Shown here: positions 1 to 7,682 of the stretch, in pieces
How the letters are laid out: each line of letters begins with the position of its first letter
How positions within the stretch are numbered: position 1 is the first letter of the stretch
Assembly (NCBI GenBank): GCA_030066015.1
Contig: JASJCL010000040.1
Coordinates: 1 to 36,153, forward strand
DNA from: Desulfosarcinaceae bacterium
Lineage (GTDB): Bacteria > Desulfobacterota > Desulfobacteria > Desulfobacterales > Desulfosarcinaceae
Direction: 5' to 3'
Length of the DNA: 36,153 bases
Program-made: the position numbers and the translations under genes
The notes under the pieces: model-generated
Seen by the model: the letters and a program-made list of their open reading frames with translations, nothing else
Told to the model about the DNA's origin: nothing
Database searches by the model: none

Positions 1-301
1 GTAATTGGGCGGTTACCGGGTCGGCGGCCACGATGGGGTGTTTTTGTGCGGCGTTTGACTAACCCGGCGAGGCCAGCGGCGCGTGTATCCCCTTTTTTAT
101 TTTCCGGTGCGAGGGCACCGGTGGCGGCACCAGATTTCTCGGCTTGGTGACGACAATTGCGCGCCGACGGAAATGCCCATAAGAAAGCAAACCCGAATCG
201 GCTGAATCTCTTTTGGACCGTCACGAGCGAATTGGCAGCGTGATCGTTCGGCCTTGGCCACTATCGGAATAACTAGGTTACCATAAATAAGGAGAACGGC
301 G
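1..301. other. Leader region upstream of the wax synthase gene
   Basis: No gene is recognised here. The only clear signal is the Shine-Dalgarno AAGGAG at about 289-294, eight bases before the ATG at 302. Reading frames crossing this stretch on the minus strand run into the body of the wax synthase gene and look like chance openings. No convincing promoter hexamer pair was found by eye. Confidence 0.6.
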
Positions 302-1969
302 ATGGCGCAGCGTATGTCCAATGCCGACAATTTTTGGCTTTGTATGGATGAGCCCTCAAACCTGATGGTGATCACCGGATTCATGGAGTTTGATAGGCCC
401 GTCGATTTTAATCGACTCTGCGTGACGATTGAGAGCCGCCTGGCCTCTTTCCCCCGCTTCCAGAAGAAAGTCGTCCTGCCGAGGACGGGTGTCGGCGTCC
501 CGAAGTGGGAGACGGACAAGCACTATGACCTCCGGTCTCATCTTCAGCGGGTGGCGCTGCCGGCACCGGGGGATAAGACCGAACTCCAGGAGATGATCGC
601 CAATTTGACGGTCACGCCCCTGGACCCCAACAAGCCGCTCTGGAAAGTGCACCTGATCGAAAACTACGGCAAAGGCTGTGTTCTTTTTTTCAGAATTCAC
701 CATTGCATTACGGACGGGATCGCCGGGATATATGTTCTGCTCTCCACCGCTGACACGGAACCGGATGCCCCCTGGCCGAAGCCCAAACCGAGAAAAAAAC
801 CGGACGCGTTTTCATTCGGCGCTGTGTTGCCATTCCAGACCATGGTCGATAGCGCCAAAAAGACCTTCTCCGTCACCCAGGACCTAGGTCGACAGGTACG
901 ACGGGAGATCGAAGCAGCCCTTGCCGATCCCGCCCACCTTAAACGACTCGCCAAAGCATCCAGTTGTGTGCCCACTGACTTCGCTTCCGTACTTTCCAAG
1001 TACATGCTCATGAGTTCGGATCCGGACACTGCTTTCAAGGGAAAATTGGGTGTGCGCAAACGGATCGCCTGGACCGAACCGATCGCGCTGGACAAAATCA
1101 AGAAGGTCGGCAAGGCGATCAGCACCGCCACCCTCAATGATGTGCTTGTCGCGACGGTTACCGGCGCCATGCGCCACTATCTGAAGACCAGGAACACAAG
1201 GGTCAATGAACTCGATCTGCGGGTCGCCGTACCGGTGAACGTCCGCAAACCCGGAACCGAGTTTGAGCTGGGCAACAAGTTCAGCCTGGTATTCCTGCCT
1301 CTACCGGTGCATCTGGAAGATCCGGTCCTGCGGCTCAAGGAAGTCAAGCGTCGCATGGACAGGCTCAAAACCTCGCCGGATCCCTATATCAACTTCGCCC
1401 TGCTCAGCACCATGGGCTATTTACCGCCATTTCTCGCCAAGAAGGCGGCGGCCATATTCGGCAACAAGGCCTCGGGCGTCCTGACAAACGTGCCCGGCCC
1501 GCGGCAGCCGCTTTACTATGCCGGCCAGGAGGTCAAGAACTTCATGTTCTGGGTGCCCCGCTCCGGTAAGATCGGTCTGGGAATCAGCATCCTCAGCTAC
1601 AATGGGAAGGTCACCGTGGGTATCGCCTCCGATGAGGGGTTGATGCCGGATCCTGAGGTTCTCCTGGAGGGGTTCGAGGATGAATTCAATGCCCTTCTTG
1701 ATTTGGTGAAATCCGGTAAGATTTATGAGGAGCCGCTGGTGTTGCATGACCGCTACGAAGAGGCGCAGACAGACAGCCGTGCAGTTGGGGCGGATGCAGA
1801 CGTGGCGAGTGCTACCCCGAGCCTCTGCCAGGCGACGACACGAAAGGGCAACCCCTGCAAGAAAAAAGCGTTGCGCGGGGCCGAGTATTGTAGCGTCCAT
1901 CAAGACCTGGCGGAGCAGGATACCCAGCTGAGGGATGTTGCCCAGATAATGAAAGAATTGACGCGCTAG
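302..1969 (+). CDS. Wax ester synthase / diacylglycerol acyltransferase (WS/DGAT family)
   Basis: This family esterifies a fatty alcohol (wax ester) or diacylglycerol (triacylglycerol) with acyl-CoA, usually at the membrane or lipid-droplet surface. The acyltransferase motif HHxxxDG is present as HHCITDG at residues 133-139, with PLW at 112-114, an LND segment in the C-terminal half and NVPGP near residue 395, all usual for the family. The protein has 555 residues, against roughly 450-500 for most relatives. The excess is a C-terminal tail with a Cys/His pattern: C509, C519, C530, H533, spaced C-x9-C-x10-C-x2-H, resembling small zinc-binding modules found on otherwise unrelated proteins. The start is fixed by AAGGAG just upstream. 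The next gene, a fatty alcohol dehydrogenase candidate, follows after 60 bp on the same strand. The family assignment is firm; wax ester versus triacylglycerol preference cannot be read from sequence. Confidence 0.93.
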   Translation: MAQRMSNADNFWLCMDEPSNLMVITGFMEFDRPVDFNRLCVTIESRLASFPRFQKKVVLPRTGVGVPKWETDKHYDLRSHLQRVALPAPGDKTELQEMIANLTVTPLDPNKPLWKVHLIENYGKGCVLFFRIHHCITDGIAGIYVLLSTADTEPDAPWPKPKPRKKPDAFSFGAVLPFQTMVDSAKKTFSVTQDLGRQVRREIEAALADPAHLKRLAKASSCVPTDFASVLSKYMLMSSDPDTAFKGKLGVRKRIAWTEPIALDKIKKVGKAISTATLNDVLVATVTGAMRHYLKTRNTRVNELDLRVAVPVNVRKPGTEFELGNKFSLVFLPLPVHLEDPVLRLKEVKRRMDRLKTSPDPYINFALLSTMGYLPPFLAKKAAAIFGNKASGVLTNVPGPRQPLYYAGQEVKNFMFWVPRSGKIGLGISILSYNGKVTVGIASDEGLMPDPEVLLEGFEDEFNALLDLVKSGKIYEEPLVLHDRYEEAQTDSRAVGADADVASATPSLCQATTRKGNPCKKKALRGAEYCSVHQDLAEQDTQLRDVAQIMKELTR

Positions 1970-2029
1970 TGCTGCCGCGGGATTTGGCCATCTCCCCGTT
2001 AGCGGGGGTGCCCATGGAAAGGAATCCAC

Positions 2030-3871
2030 ATGTTACCCGAGTATTTCGAATTTACCCTCCCTACCAAGTTGATATACGGCATCGGCATTTTAGGGAACAT
2101 CGCTGATTCGGTAAAAGCTTTCGGAAAACGCAGCGCCATTGTGGTTACCGATGAGGTCCTGGTAAACACCGGCCTGGTAGAGAAAGTAACGGCGGGATTT
2201 GCGGGGAGCCAAATCAAGATCGCCTGCACCTTTGACAAGGTGCCGCCCAACTCGACCATCGATACCGTTGAAGCATGTGCTGCTATGGCGACCGAAAAAA
2301 AATGCGACCTTTTCATCGCAGTGGGCGGCGGCAGCGTCATCGACACGGCAAAGGTCGCCAATCTCCTGGTGGTGAAAGGCGGCAGCCTGCAGGACCACAT
2401 GGGGGCCTATCTGCTTGACAGCAGCGAGCACCTCTTGCCGTCCATCGTAATCCCGACCACCGCCGGGACTGGATCGGAAGTCACTAAGGTGGCGGTCATC
2501 GCCGATCCGGCCAACGACGTCAAGCTGCCCTTTGCCGAAGAGCAATTTCTTCCCCAGTTGGCCATCCTCGATCCGGAGATGACCGTTTCTCTGCCTGGCA
2601 AGCTGACCGCCGCCACAGGGATGGATGCGCTGACGCATGCCATTGAAGCCTACGTCGACAAGGAGTGGTCACCGGCGTCGGATGCCCTGGCCCTGCACGC
2701 CATCAAGCTCATCTCCCACAATATTCTGCAGGCCTGCGCCAAGCCGGAGGATCTGCAGGCGCGCAGTGCCATGCAGGTGGGCAGCTTTCTTGCCGGGGTA
2801 GCCTTTTCCCATTCTATGGTGGGGATGGTACACGGCATCTCGCATGCCCTGGGCGGGGTGTACCACATCCCGCATGGCCTGGCCAACGCCTTGGTGCTCC
2901 CCGAGGTCATGGCCTACAATCTCGAGGCGCAGGTGGACCGCTATGCGGATATCGCCTTGGCCATGGGCATCTCCTTCCCCCAGGTGATCGACCAAAGCAA
3001 GAGCCTGCTGGGGTCGGACCGCCTGGACCTGCCATCCAAGCTGGCGAGCTATTCCGATGTCGATTCCCTCAAGGAACTGGTCAATACGGGTTCATACCGG
3101 GCGCGCAGCATGCTGTCCCAAGCCATCGGCAGTTTCGGATTCATCGACAGATGGGTACGCAAGCAGGCGGCCCTGGCCGCCGTCGAGAAAATCCACACGC
3201 TGAATCGGCAATTGGCCTACTTGACCAAAATGCCGCTCAACCTGAAAGACGCCGGCATTTCTGACGACTTGGATAAGATTGAGCAGGTCGCTACCACCGC
3301 CATGCAAGACGGGTCCATGCTCTACAATCCAGTCGAGCCGGAACACGAGGCGGTTGTGGAGATCGTCAAACGGCTCTATAACGCCAAGACAAAGCCCCTG
3401 CCGGTATCGAGATCAGATCTGAGACCGATGGCGGCCGGTCGGTCAAATGAGCAGTTCACCAATGTCTTTCAGAATGCCGACATGCTTTACGAGGTGCTGG
3501 TTGAATTCTATGAGCTGTTAAAGGCGAATCCCGAAATCGGCCCGAAGCTCGCGCAGAGCGACCTATGTGTACAATTTAGATATAAGAATCCTTCGGCCAT
3601 CATCACTATCGACGCCACTGGAGAGGATATCGAGATTCTAAAAGGCGCCTTTGATGGCCGCCCGGAGGTTACCTTGACCATGAAGGCGGACTTTGCGCAT
3701 AAGTTCTGGCATGGCAAGGCCAACCTGGTGACGGCCCTGACGCGCCGCCAGGTGGCCGCCAAGGGCGACGTGCCCAAAACCATAAAACTGCTGCCCATTC
3801 TGAAACCAAGCTATGCGCTCTATCCGAAGTTTCTGGTCAAAAAGGGGCTGCGCCATCTGGTGATGACCTGA
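2030..3871 (+). CDS. Iron-containing alcohol dehydrogenase fused to a C-terminal SCP2 lipid-binding domain
   Basis: Residues 1 to about 455 are a group III (Fe-type) alcohol dehydrogenase: the NAD(P)-binding GGGSVID lies at 99-105, and the metal ligands D199, H203, H268 and H282 have the family spacing. Compared with the 391-residue paralogue at 13645 it carries about 70 extra residues near 300-400. After a linker, residues ~475-610 form an SCP2 (sterol carrier protein 2) domain that aligns end to end with the free SCP2 protein at 14842; shared features include the AHKFW and ALTRRQ motifs. The likely role is reducing long-chain aldehydes to alcohols, with SCP2 holding the lipid; the chain length is inferred from the SCP2 domain and the neighbouring wax synthase. 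The SD is AAAGGA, with ATG seven bases on. The gene converges with the patatin gene after 45 bp. Confidence 0.9.
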   Translation: MLPEYFEFTLPTKLIYGIGILGNIADSVKAFGKRSAIVVTDEVLVNTGLVEKVTAGFAGSQIKIACTFDKVPPNSTIDTVEACAAMATEKKCDLFIAVGGGSVIDTAKVANLLVVKGGSLQDHMGAYLLDSSEHLLPSIVIPTTAGTGSEVTKVAVIADPANDVKLPFAEEQFLPQLAILDPEMTVSLPGKLTAATGMDALTHAIEAYVDKEWSPASDALALHAIKLISHNILQACAKPEDLQARSAMQVGSFLAGVAFSHSMVGMVHGISHALGGVYHIPHGLANALVLPEVMAYNLEAQVDRYADIALAMGISFPQVIDQSKSLLGSDRLDLPSKLASYSDVDSLKELVNTGSYRARSMLSQAIGSFGFIDRWVRKQAALAAVEKIHTLNRQLAYLTKMPLNLKDAGISDDLDKIEQVATTAMQDGSMLYNPVEPEHEAVVEIVKRLYNAKTKPLPVSRSDLRPMAAGRSNEQFTNVFQNADMLYEVLVEFYELLKANPEIGPKLAQSDLCVQFRYKNPSAIITIDATGEDIEILKGAFDGRPEVTLTMKADFAHKFWHGKANLVTALTRRQVAAKGDVPKTIKLLPILKPSYALYPKFLVKKGLRHLVMT

Positions 3872-3916
3872 ACGACGCCATCCGCCAGACGATGCGAAGG
3901 GTCTTCCTCGGCGGAA

Positions 3917-4801
3917 TCAGTCCAGGGGGCCCAGTTGGCGGGCATTGTGATATCCCTCTTGCACCAAGCGCCGCGCCTGGCGGCTTGAGAAATTGAGCAG
4001 GGATCGAAACCCGAGCATACGGGAAGGCGCCACCACGCGGATCCTCGGCCGCCTGCCGGATGGCGCCCCCCTATCCATGGCGGGCAGGCAGCCTGGATGC
4101 ACCCAGGTAAACGGCTGCCGGCGCCCCGCGCTTACCGGGCAGGTTGACTGGTAGGAGCCGCTCAATAAGTGTTCAAAGACAAGCTCAAGCCCATTGATCA
4201 GTGTCCCTGGAAACGGCATCTCTAGGTGCCCCACCGGCGACAGCAGCACCACGATGATCTCATCCATCTCTCTCTGCAGGGCGGTGAACAGGGGCGTGTT
4301 GGCCATCACGCCGCCGTCCCAGTAGGGCTCTCCGCCAATATACTGCCAGGGAAAAAGGATGGGCATGGCGCTGGATGCCATCAAATGATCGACCTCGATT
4401 TCATGCTGATTAAATAGATACAGCCGCCCGTTCACCACGTTCACGGCAGTGATGATGATGTCGATGGGGCTCTGCCGCAGGGCGGTCAGATCCAGGTGCT
4501 GCGTGATCAACGCACGCAGGGGGGCCGTGTCCAACAGGGGCTTCAGCGGTTTGCGGAAAAGGGCAGACCCCAGAGACTTTATCAGTTTGCTGCGATAGAT
4601 TCTGGAGCGATGGCCGGTCGTCCAAATCCGTCTCAGCCCTTCTACCGTCAAGCCGGATCCGATGGCCGCTGCACTGATGGCCCCTATGGAGGTGCCGCAG
4701 ATCAGATCGGGCGTCCACTGTTGCTCCTGCAAGTATTTCCAGACCCCGACGTGGAAGGCACCGCGAGCCCCGCCCCCTGTGAGAACCAGCGCTTTTTTCA
4801 T
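3917..4801 (-). CDS. Patatin-like phospholipase / acyl hydrolase
   Basis: This is a 294-residue serine acyl hydrolase of the patatin family. Visible elements are the oxyanion loop GGGARG (9-14), the nucleophile elbow GTSIG with Ser38, and the catalytic Asp162 in the DGG motif, giving an intact Ser-Asp dyad. No signal peptide is seen, so it probably acts on intracellular membrane or storage lipid. I start it at the ATG at 4801 rather than further upstream: it is preceded by GAAGGTG, puts the GGGARG loop at the normal N-terminal position and leaves only four bases after the stop of the FFLEELY-motif gene, so the two are surely co-transcribed. In context it could mobilise wax esters or triacylglycerol, but phospholipid turnover is equally possible. 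Confidence 0.9.
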   Translation of the reverse strand: MKKALVLTGGGARGAFHVGVWKYLQEQQWTPDLICGTSIGAISAAAIGSGLTVEGLRRIWTTGHRSRIYRSKLIKSLGSALFRKPLKPLLDTAPLRALITQHLDLTALRQSPIDIIITAVNVVNGRLYLFNQHEIEVDHLMASSAMPILFPWQYIGGEPYWDGGVMANTPLFTALQREMDEIIVVLLSPVGHLEMPFPGTLINGLELVFEHLLSGSYQSTCPVSAGRRQPFTWVHPGCLPAMDRGAPSGRRPRIRVVAPSRMLGFRSLLNFSSRQARRLVQEGYHNARQLGPLD

Positions 4802-4805
4802 ACCG

Positions 4806-5462
4806 TCACCTTCGGCCTTCGCTGCTGCCGCGTCCTTCAAACCAAATCTCGTCATGCCAGGCCCGCTCACGCCGGTCGATGGTTTCCACGAAGTAGTCAA
4901 TATTCTCAATTACTCGGAAGCCGGTATAGCCCTCATGGATAAAATCGAGGATTTTGCCCATACCGATGAGGTGGGCTGCCGTACGGACAGTATTGAGCGA
5001 TACCGCCACGACCCATTTTTTGCTCAGCCGGTGAAAGGTGCGCGTGACCTCCGCCCCCAACTCGATTTGGGCGATGCGCTGGTCGTAATTGTCCAGGCTG
5101 CGATAGACCTTCTGGTACTGGTCCATATTCATATCGACTCCCACACCCATGGCCATCATCTGCTCGACCATGCGATCATCCTGCGAGTCCGTGAGTTCAT
5201 GTAATTCGATGACCTTTTGTACGGCCGAGATGATGCCGGTATATATTTTCCCTTTAAGGATCTTATGCAGCTTTTTGATGCTGGTGTCCCGAAAAGTGAA
5301 GTCCTCGGGCGCATAGAGTTTTTCGAAGAAGAAGCGGCCGATTTGAGCGTATTCGGCGGTATTTTTAATGTCGGCATAGGTGGTGTTGATACGGGCCGCC
5401 TGAAATGCCTGCAGGGCTCGCTTCAAGGCGATGAAGTGGTTTTTTTCCTCCTGATCCGTCAT
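4806..5462 (-). CDS. FFLEELY-motif family protein, function unknown
   Basis: This 218-residue, mostly helical protein has no signal peptide. Near residues 43-49 it carries a variant of the FFLEELY motif (RFFFEKLYAPEDF), followed by a charged region and a long helical second half. It resembles the proteins named for this motif, whose function is not established. The start is strongly supported by AAAGGAGG seven bases before the ATG. It is followed four bases later by the patatin gene, so a role linked to that lipase (partner, chaperone or granule targeting) is plausible but inferred. It is separated from the phaR-like gene upstream by 228 bp containing a terminator, so it should have its own promoter. 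Confidence 0.7.
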   Translation of the reverse strand: MTDQEEKNHFIALKRALQAFQAARINTTYADIKNTAEYAQIGRFFFEKLYAPEDFTFRDTSIKKLHKILKGKIYTGIISAVQKVIELHELTDSQDDRMVEQMMAMGVGVDMNMDQYQKVYRSLDNYDQRIAQIELGAEVTRTFHRLSKKWVVAVSLNTVRTAAHLIGMGKILDFIHEGYTGFRVIENIDYFVETIDRRERAWHDEIWFEGRGSSEGRR

Positions 5463-5605
5463 CTGCGGGCCTCCTTTCCGATTCGACGGTGCGCGTCTGA
5501 GACTGAACGAACCTGTCTATAGATCTGGTGATGCGCCATCCTGGATCCACCTGCTGAGCGGAGATCTAAATTCGCCGACCTTGTGCATGGACCTGCCACC
5601 CCCTT

Positions 5606-5631
5606 AGAAAAAGAGGCCGTACCATTCGGCC
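5606..5631 (-). terminator. Rho-independent terminator after the phaR-like gene
   Basis: Read on the minus strand, a GGCCG/CGGCC stem (5627-5631 pairing with 5615-5619) with a seven-base loop is followed by TCTTTTTC. It lies about 60 bp beyond the stop of the phaR-like gene and upstream of the FFLEELY gene. This indicates that phaR is transcribed alone and that the FFLEELY-patatin pair is a separate unit. Confidence 0.7.
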
Positions 5632-5690
5632 ATACAGATCGGATCTGCGCTTTTTTCCGCAACCCGGTGGGCCATCAGGAGACCGACACC

Positions 5691-6344
5691 TCATTCTGAT
5701 CTTTTCGGTGATTTTGTTTTGGTTGCTGCGGGTTTTTTTCTGGTTGCAGGGGACTTTTTGCGGGGTTTTTTCTCAGCAGTTGCCTGCGCTTTCTCCAATT
5801 GCTTGACTTTTTTGTCCAGGGCTTCCACCTTGGCGGTCAAGGTCTGCAGGTGATCATTGGTCGCCAGATTCATGGCATCGAAGACTTCACCCACCCGTTT
5901 GTCGATCCGTTCGCCGATCCAGCCTTTCAGGGCATTGGTGTGCCCAATGATCTCCGTTTTTAACCGGCTGCCCTCTGAAAGCGACAGCTCTTTATTCTTG
6001 ACCAACTTGTTGACCAGTTTGTCGATTTCATCTTCCGCCATGTTGAACGCACCCTGCCACAGGGATACATATTTTTTGGCGTAGTCGGTCAGCGTCCCGC
6101 CGCCTTTACGCAGCAATTGCATCAGAAATCTTGAGGATACGGCCGCATCGTTCTCCTCGTCCTGGCTCTCCATCCCGATGAGCTGCGACACAATCGCGGT
6201 GGTTAAATCCTCACCGGTCCGGTTGTCGATGATCGCCACCTCCTCTCCTTTTTTGATCAGCTCGGCGAGCTGATTCCGGGAGATGTAACGCTTGTCAGTG
6301 GTATCGTACATTTTCCGATTGGCGTATTTTTTAATCAGGTGCAT
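5691..6344 (-). CDS. phaR: PhaR-type granule-responsive repressor with phasin-like C-terminus and basic tail
   Basis: The 217-residue protein begins with the PHB/PHA accumulation regulator DNA-binding domain (MHLIKKYANRKMYDT, then an IIDNRTGEDLT segment). A PHB_acc-type helical region follows at about 70-110. The last third is phasin-like, with a leucine-zipper-like coiled coil (about 165-190) and a Lys/Pro/Ala-rich basic tail resembling histone H1-like tails of PhaF-type phasins. Known PhaR proteins repress phasin genes until granules titrate them away. I choose the ATG at 6344 because GGAGA lies six bases upstream and it gives the standard family N-terminus; a longer TTG start at 6404 has no ribosome site. 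It is divergent from a phasin gene across a symmetric promoter/operator, as expected for autoregulation. Its ligand could be PHA or another neutral-lipid surface. Confidence 0.9.
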   Translation of the reverse strand: MHLIKKYANRKMYDTTDKRYISRNQLAELIKKGEEVAIIDNRTGEDLTTAIVSQLIGMESQDEENDAAVSSRFLMQLLRKGGGTLTDYAKKYVSLWQGAFNMAEDEIDKLVNKLVKNKELSLSEGSRLKTEIIGHTNALKGWIGERIDKRVGEVFDAMNLATNDHLQTLTAKVEALDKKVKQLEKAQATAEKKPRKKSPATRKKPAATKTKSPKRSE

Positions 6345-6411
6345 CTTATTCTCCATCTTTATCAGGGGCCCGTCTGCCGGCGGTAAAAATTTTTCCGATT
6401 TCAAAAAAGCT

Positions 6412-6476
6412 GCTTGACAAATATAACGCGTTGCATCATATTGCGACCATAACGCAATGCGTTATAAAAGTCAAGC
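6412..6476. promoter_or_regulatory. Symmetric divergent promoters and probable PhaR operator
   Basis: A long imperfect inverted repeat has arms at 6412-6434 and 6454-6476 (19 of 23 positions match). Each arm holds a -35 box next to a TATAACGCRTTGC element. Rightward: TTGACA 6414-6419, 17 bp, CATATT 6437-6442. Leftward: TTGACT (6469-6474), 17 bp, TATGGT (6446-6451). A second dyad, TTGCG/CGCAA, sits at 6441-6457. TTGC/GCAA-rich dyads agree with the TGC-rich sites described for PhaR. Binding would block both promoters at once. Confidence 0.8.
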
Positions 6477-6526
6477 CGCATTCATATGCAGGACGACAGG
6501 GACAAACATGAAAAAGGAGAACACCA

Positions 6527-7198
6527 ATGCCAGCATCAAAAACCAAGCGTGATGTAAAGAAAACCGCCACCCGCAAGGCCAATCCGCGCTACTATGTCCT
6601 TAAGACCGCAGCGGAAGCCCGCACCGGCCTGGCCCGCAAACTTAAAACCTATAACCGCAAATTCGTCGCCCAGCCTATCGAGAACGGCAAAGCCTTTGTG
6701 ACTGATCTGAAAGCCGACCCGCGTAAAACCGTCACCAAGCTGATGGATGAGGGCAAGGCGCGAATCACCGATCTGAACAAGGATGCGCGCACCCGTATCG
6801 ATGGGATACGAAAAGATGGCGGCGCTTTTTTGACCAAGGCCGGTAAAAGCCCTCGCAAAACTCTCGACGGGCTGATGGATGACGGCAAAGCGCTGGTCGA
6901 TGATGTTCGCGGCAGCACCCGCGAAAAACTTGACGATCTCGTGGTGGATCTGAAGATCGTCAAGGAGGGCGTCGCAAAGGATGCGCGCATGGTGGTGAGC
7001 GATATCTTGGACGGCGGTAAGCAAGCACTTGACCGGATACCCGGCAAGCGGCGCATTGAAAAAGAGTTGGCGAGCCGCGTGGAAGCGATACCGGCCACCC
7101 TCAATCTGCCCAGCAAGAAGGATGTTGAGCGGCTTGCCCGCCAGGTCAAAACCCTCAATGCCAAGGTCAACAAGCTGAGCAAAGCGCAGGCGGCCTAA
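6527..7198 (+). CDS. Phasin-like granule/droplet surface protein with 22-residue repeats
   Basis: This is a 223-residue, highly charged protein without signal peptide or membrane helix. Residues 51-182 are six uninterrupted repeats of exactly 22 residues, with the consensus x-D-x-GKAxxxDLxxDxRxxxDxL. The C-terminus (about 190-223) begins LPSKKDVERL and continues as a heptad coiled coil, the usual oligomerisation tail of phasins. Amphipathic 11/22-residue periodicity is typical of helices that lie on lipid surfaces (apolipoproteins, perilipins), so a coat role is likely. AAGGAG seven bases before the ATG supports the start. The gene is divergent from phaR over the shared operator and followed by a strong hairpin, so it is probably expressed at higher level than the genes downstream. 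The exact family is not certain because the repeats dominate the sequence. Confidence 0.75.
   Translation: MPASKTKRDVKKTATRKANPRYYVLKTAAEARTGLARKLKTYNRKFVAQPIENGKAFVTDLKADPRKTVTKLMDEGKARITDLNKDARTRIDGIRKDGGAFLTKAGKSPRKTLDGLMDDGKALVDDVRGSTREKLDDLVVDLKIVKEGVAKDARMVVSDILDGGKQALDRIPGKRRIEKELASRVEAIPATLNLPSKKDVERLARQVKTLNAKVNKLSKAQAA
6677..7072 (+). repeat. Six tandem 66-bp (22-residue) coding repeats in the phasin-like gene
   Basis: Residues 51-72, 73-94, 95-116, 117-138, 139-160 and 161-182 align without gaps. The first four share a D/N-(E/D)-G-K core and an R at the same later position; the last two are more diverged. The repeats are conserved as protein, not as identical DNA, which points to old duplication under selection. 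Confidence 0.8.
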
Positions 7199-7256
7199 AA
7201 CGATGCCGTGCTGAGACCCGTTGGGAGGAACACCCCCGAAGCGTGCTAAACGCGAA

Positions 7257-7308
7257 ATGGCGGTTGCCTTTTCAGGTGCATCAGTTATTCTGAACAGGCA
7301 GCCGCCAT
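7257..7308 (+). promoter_or_regulatory. Long mRNA hairpin between phasin and ferredoxin genes
   Basis: ATGGCGGTTGCCT (7257-7269) pairs with AGGCAGCCGCCAT (7296-7308) as a 13-bp stem with one G-U wobble. Inside the loop TTCAG (7271-7275) can pair with CTGAA (7290-7294). No T-run follows, so it is not a classic terminator; a processing or stability element, or a leaky terminator, fits better. Confidence 0.6.
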
Positions 7309-7382
7309 GGTCTTCTTGCCATCGGTTTGCGGCCGGCGCTCCATACAGCCCGCTCCATCTTTCTGGTATGACTGGGAGTGGC

Positions 7383-7649
7383 ATGGACCGAAATCAAGGC
7401 CTCATAGTGGGTATCCTGCAAGCAAATATTCCCGGAAAGTACCATGTGGATGAGCGGTGTATCGGCTGCGCCATCTGTGCCGAAATTGCGCCCCATAACC
7501 TCTGTTTTGATCATGCAGAGGGGTATGCCTATGTCTACAGGCAGCCCGGCAACGATTCGGAGGCAAGCCGTTGCGCCGAGGTCGTGGATATCTGTCCGGT
7601 CAGCGCCATTGGCGACAACGGTACGGGAGGTAATTTCGGGCCGGCATAA
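7383..7649 (+). CDS. Single-cluster [4Fe-4S] ferredoxin
   Basis: An 88-residue ferredoxin. One cluster is bound by C-x2-C-x2-C (CIGCAIC) and the later Cys-Pro in DICPVSAI; a second cluster motif is absent, as in the single-cluster [4Fe-4S] ferredoxins. I start it at the ATG at 7383, preceded by GGGAG; the long hairpin at 7257-7308 argues against a start further upstream. It is the first gene of the run leading into the two AAR-like genes (33 bp gap). It could serve the aldehyde:ferredoxin oxidoreductase encoded at 15280, or donate electrons to the AAR-like proteins. The second option would be unusual, since known AAR uses NADPH. Confidence 0.88.
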   Translation: MDRNQGLIVGILQANIPGKYHVDERCIGCAICAEIAPHNLCFDHAEGYAYVYRQPGNDSEASRCAEVVDICPVSAIGDNGTGGNFGPA

Positions 7650-7682
7650 ACGATAAATTTGAGGGCATCGCAGGAGGAAGCC

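Noticed and set aside
3881-3915. Bidirectional terminator between the fused dehydrogenase and patatin genes
   Set aside because: TCCGCC and GGCGGA can pair, but the loop is over 20 bases and no T-run follows on either strand.
7221-7382. N-terminal extension of the ferredoxin
   Set aside because: It would run through the 13-bp hairpin and adds sequence unlike any ferredoxin; the ATG at 7383 has its own ribosome site.
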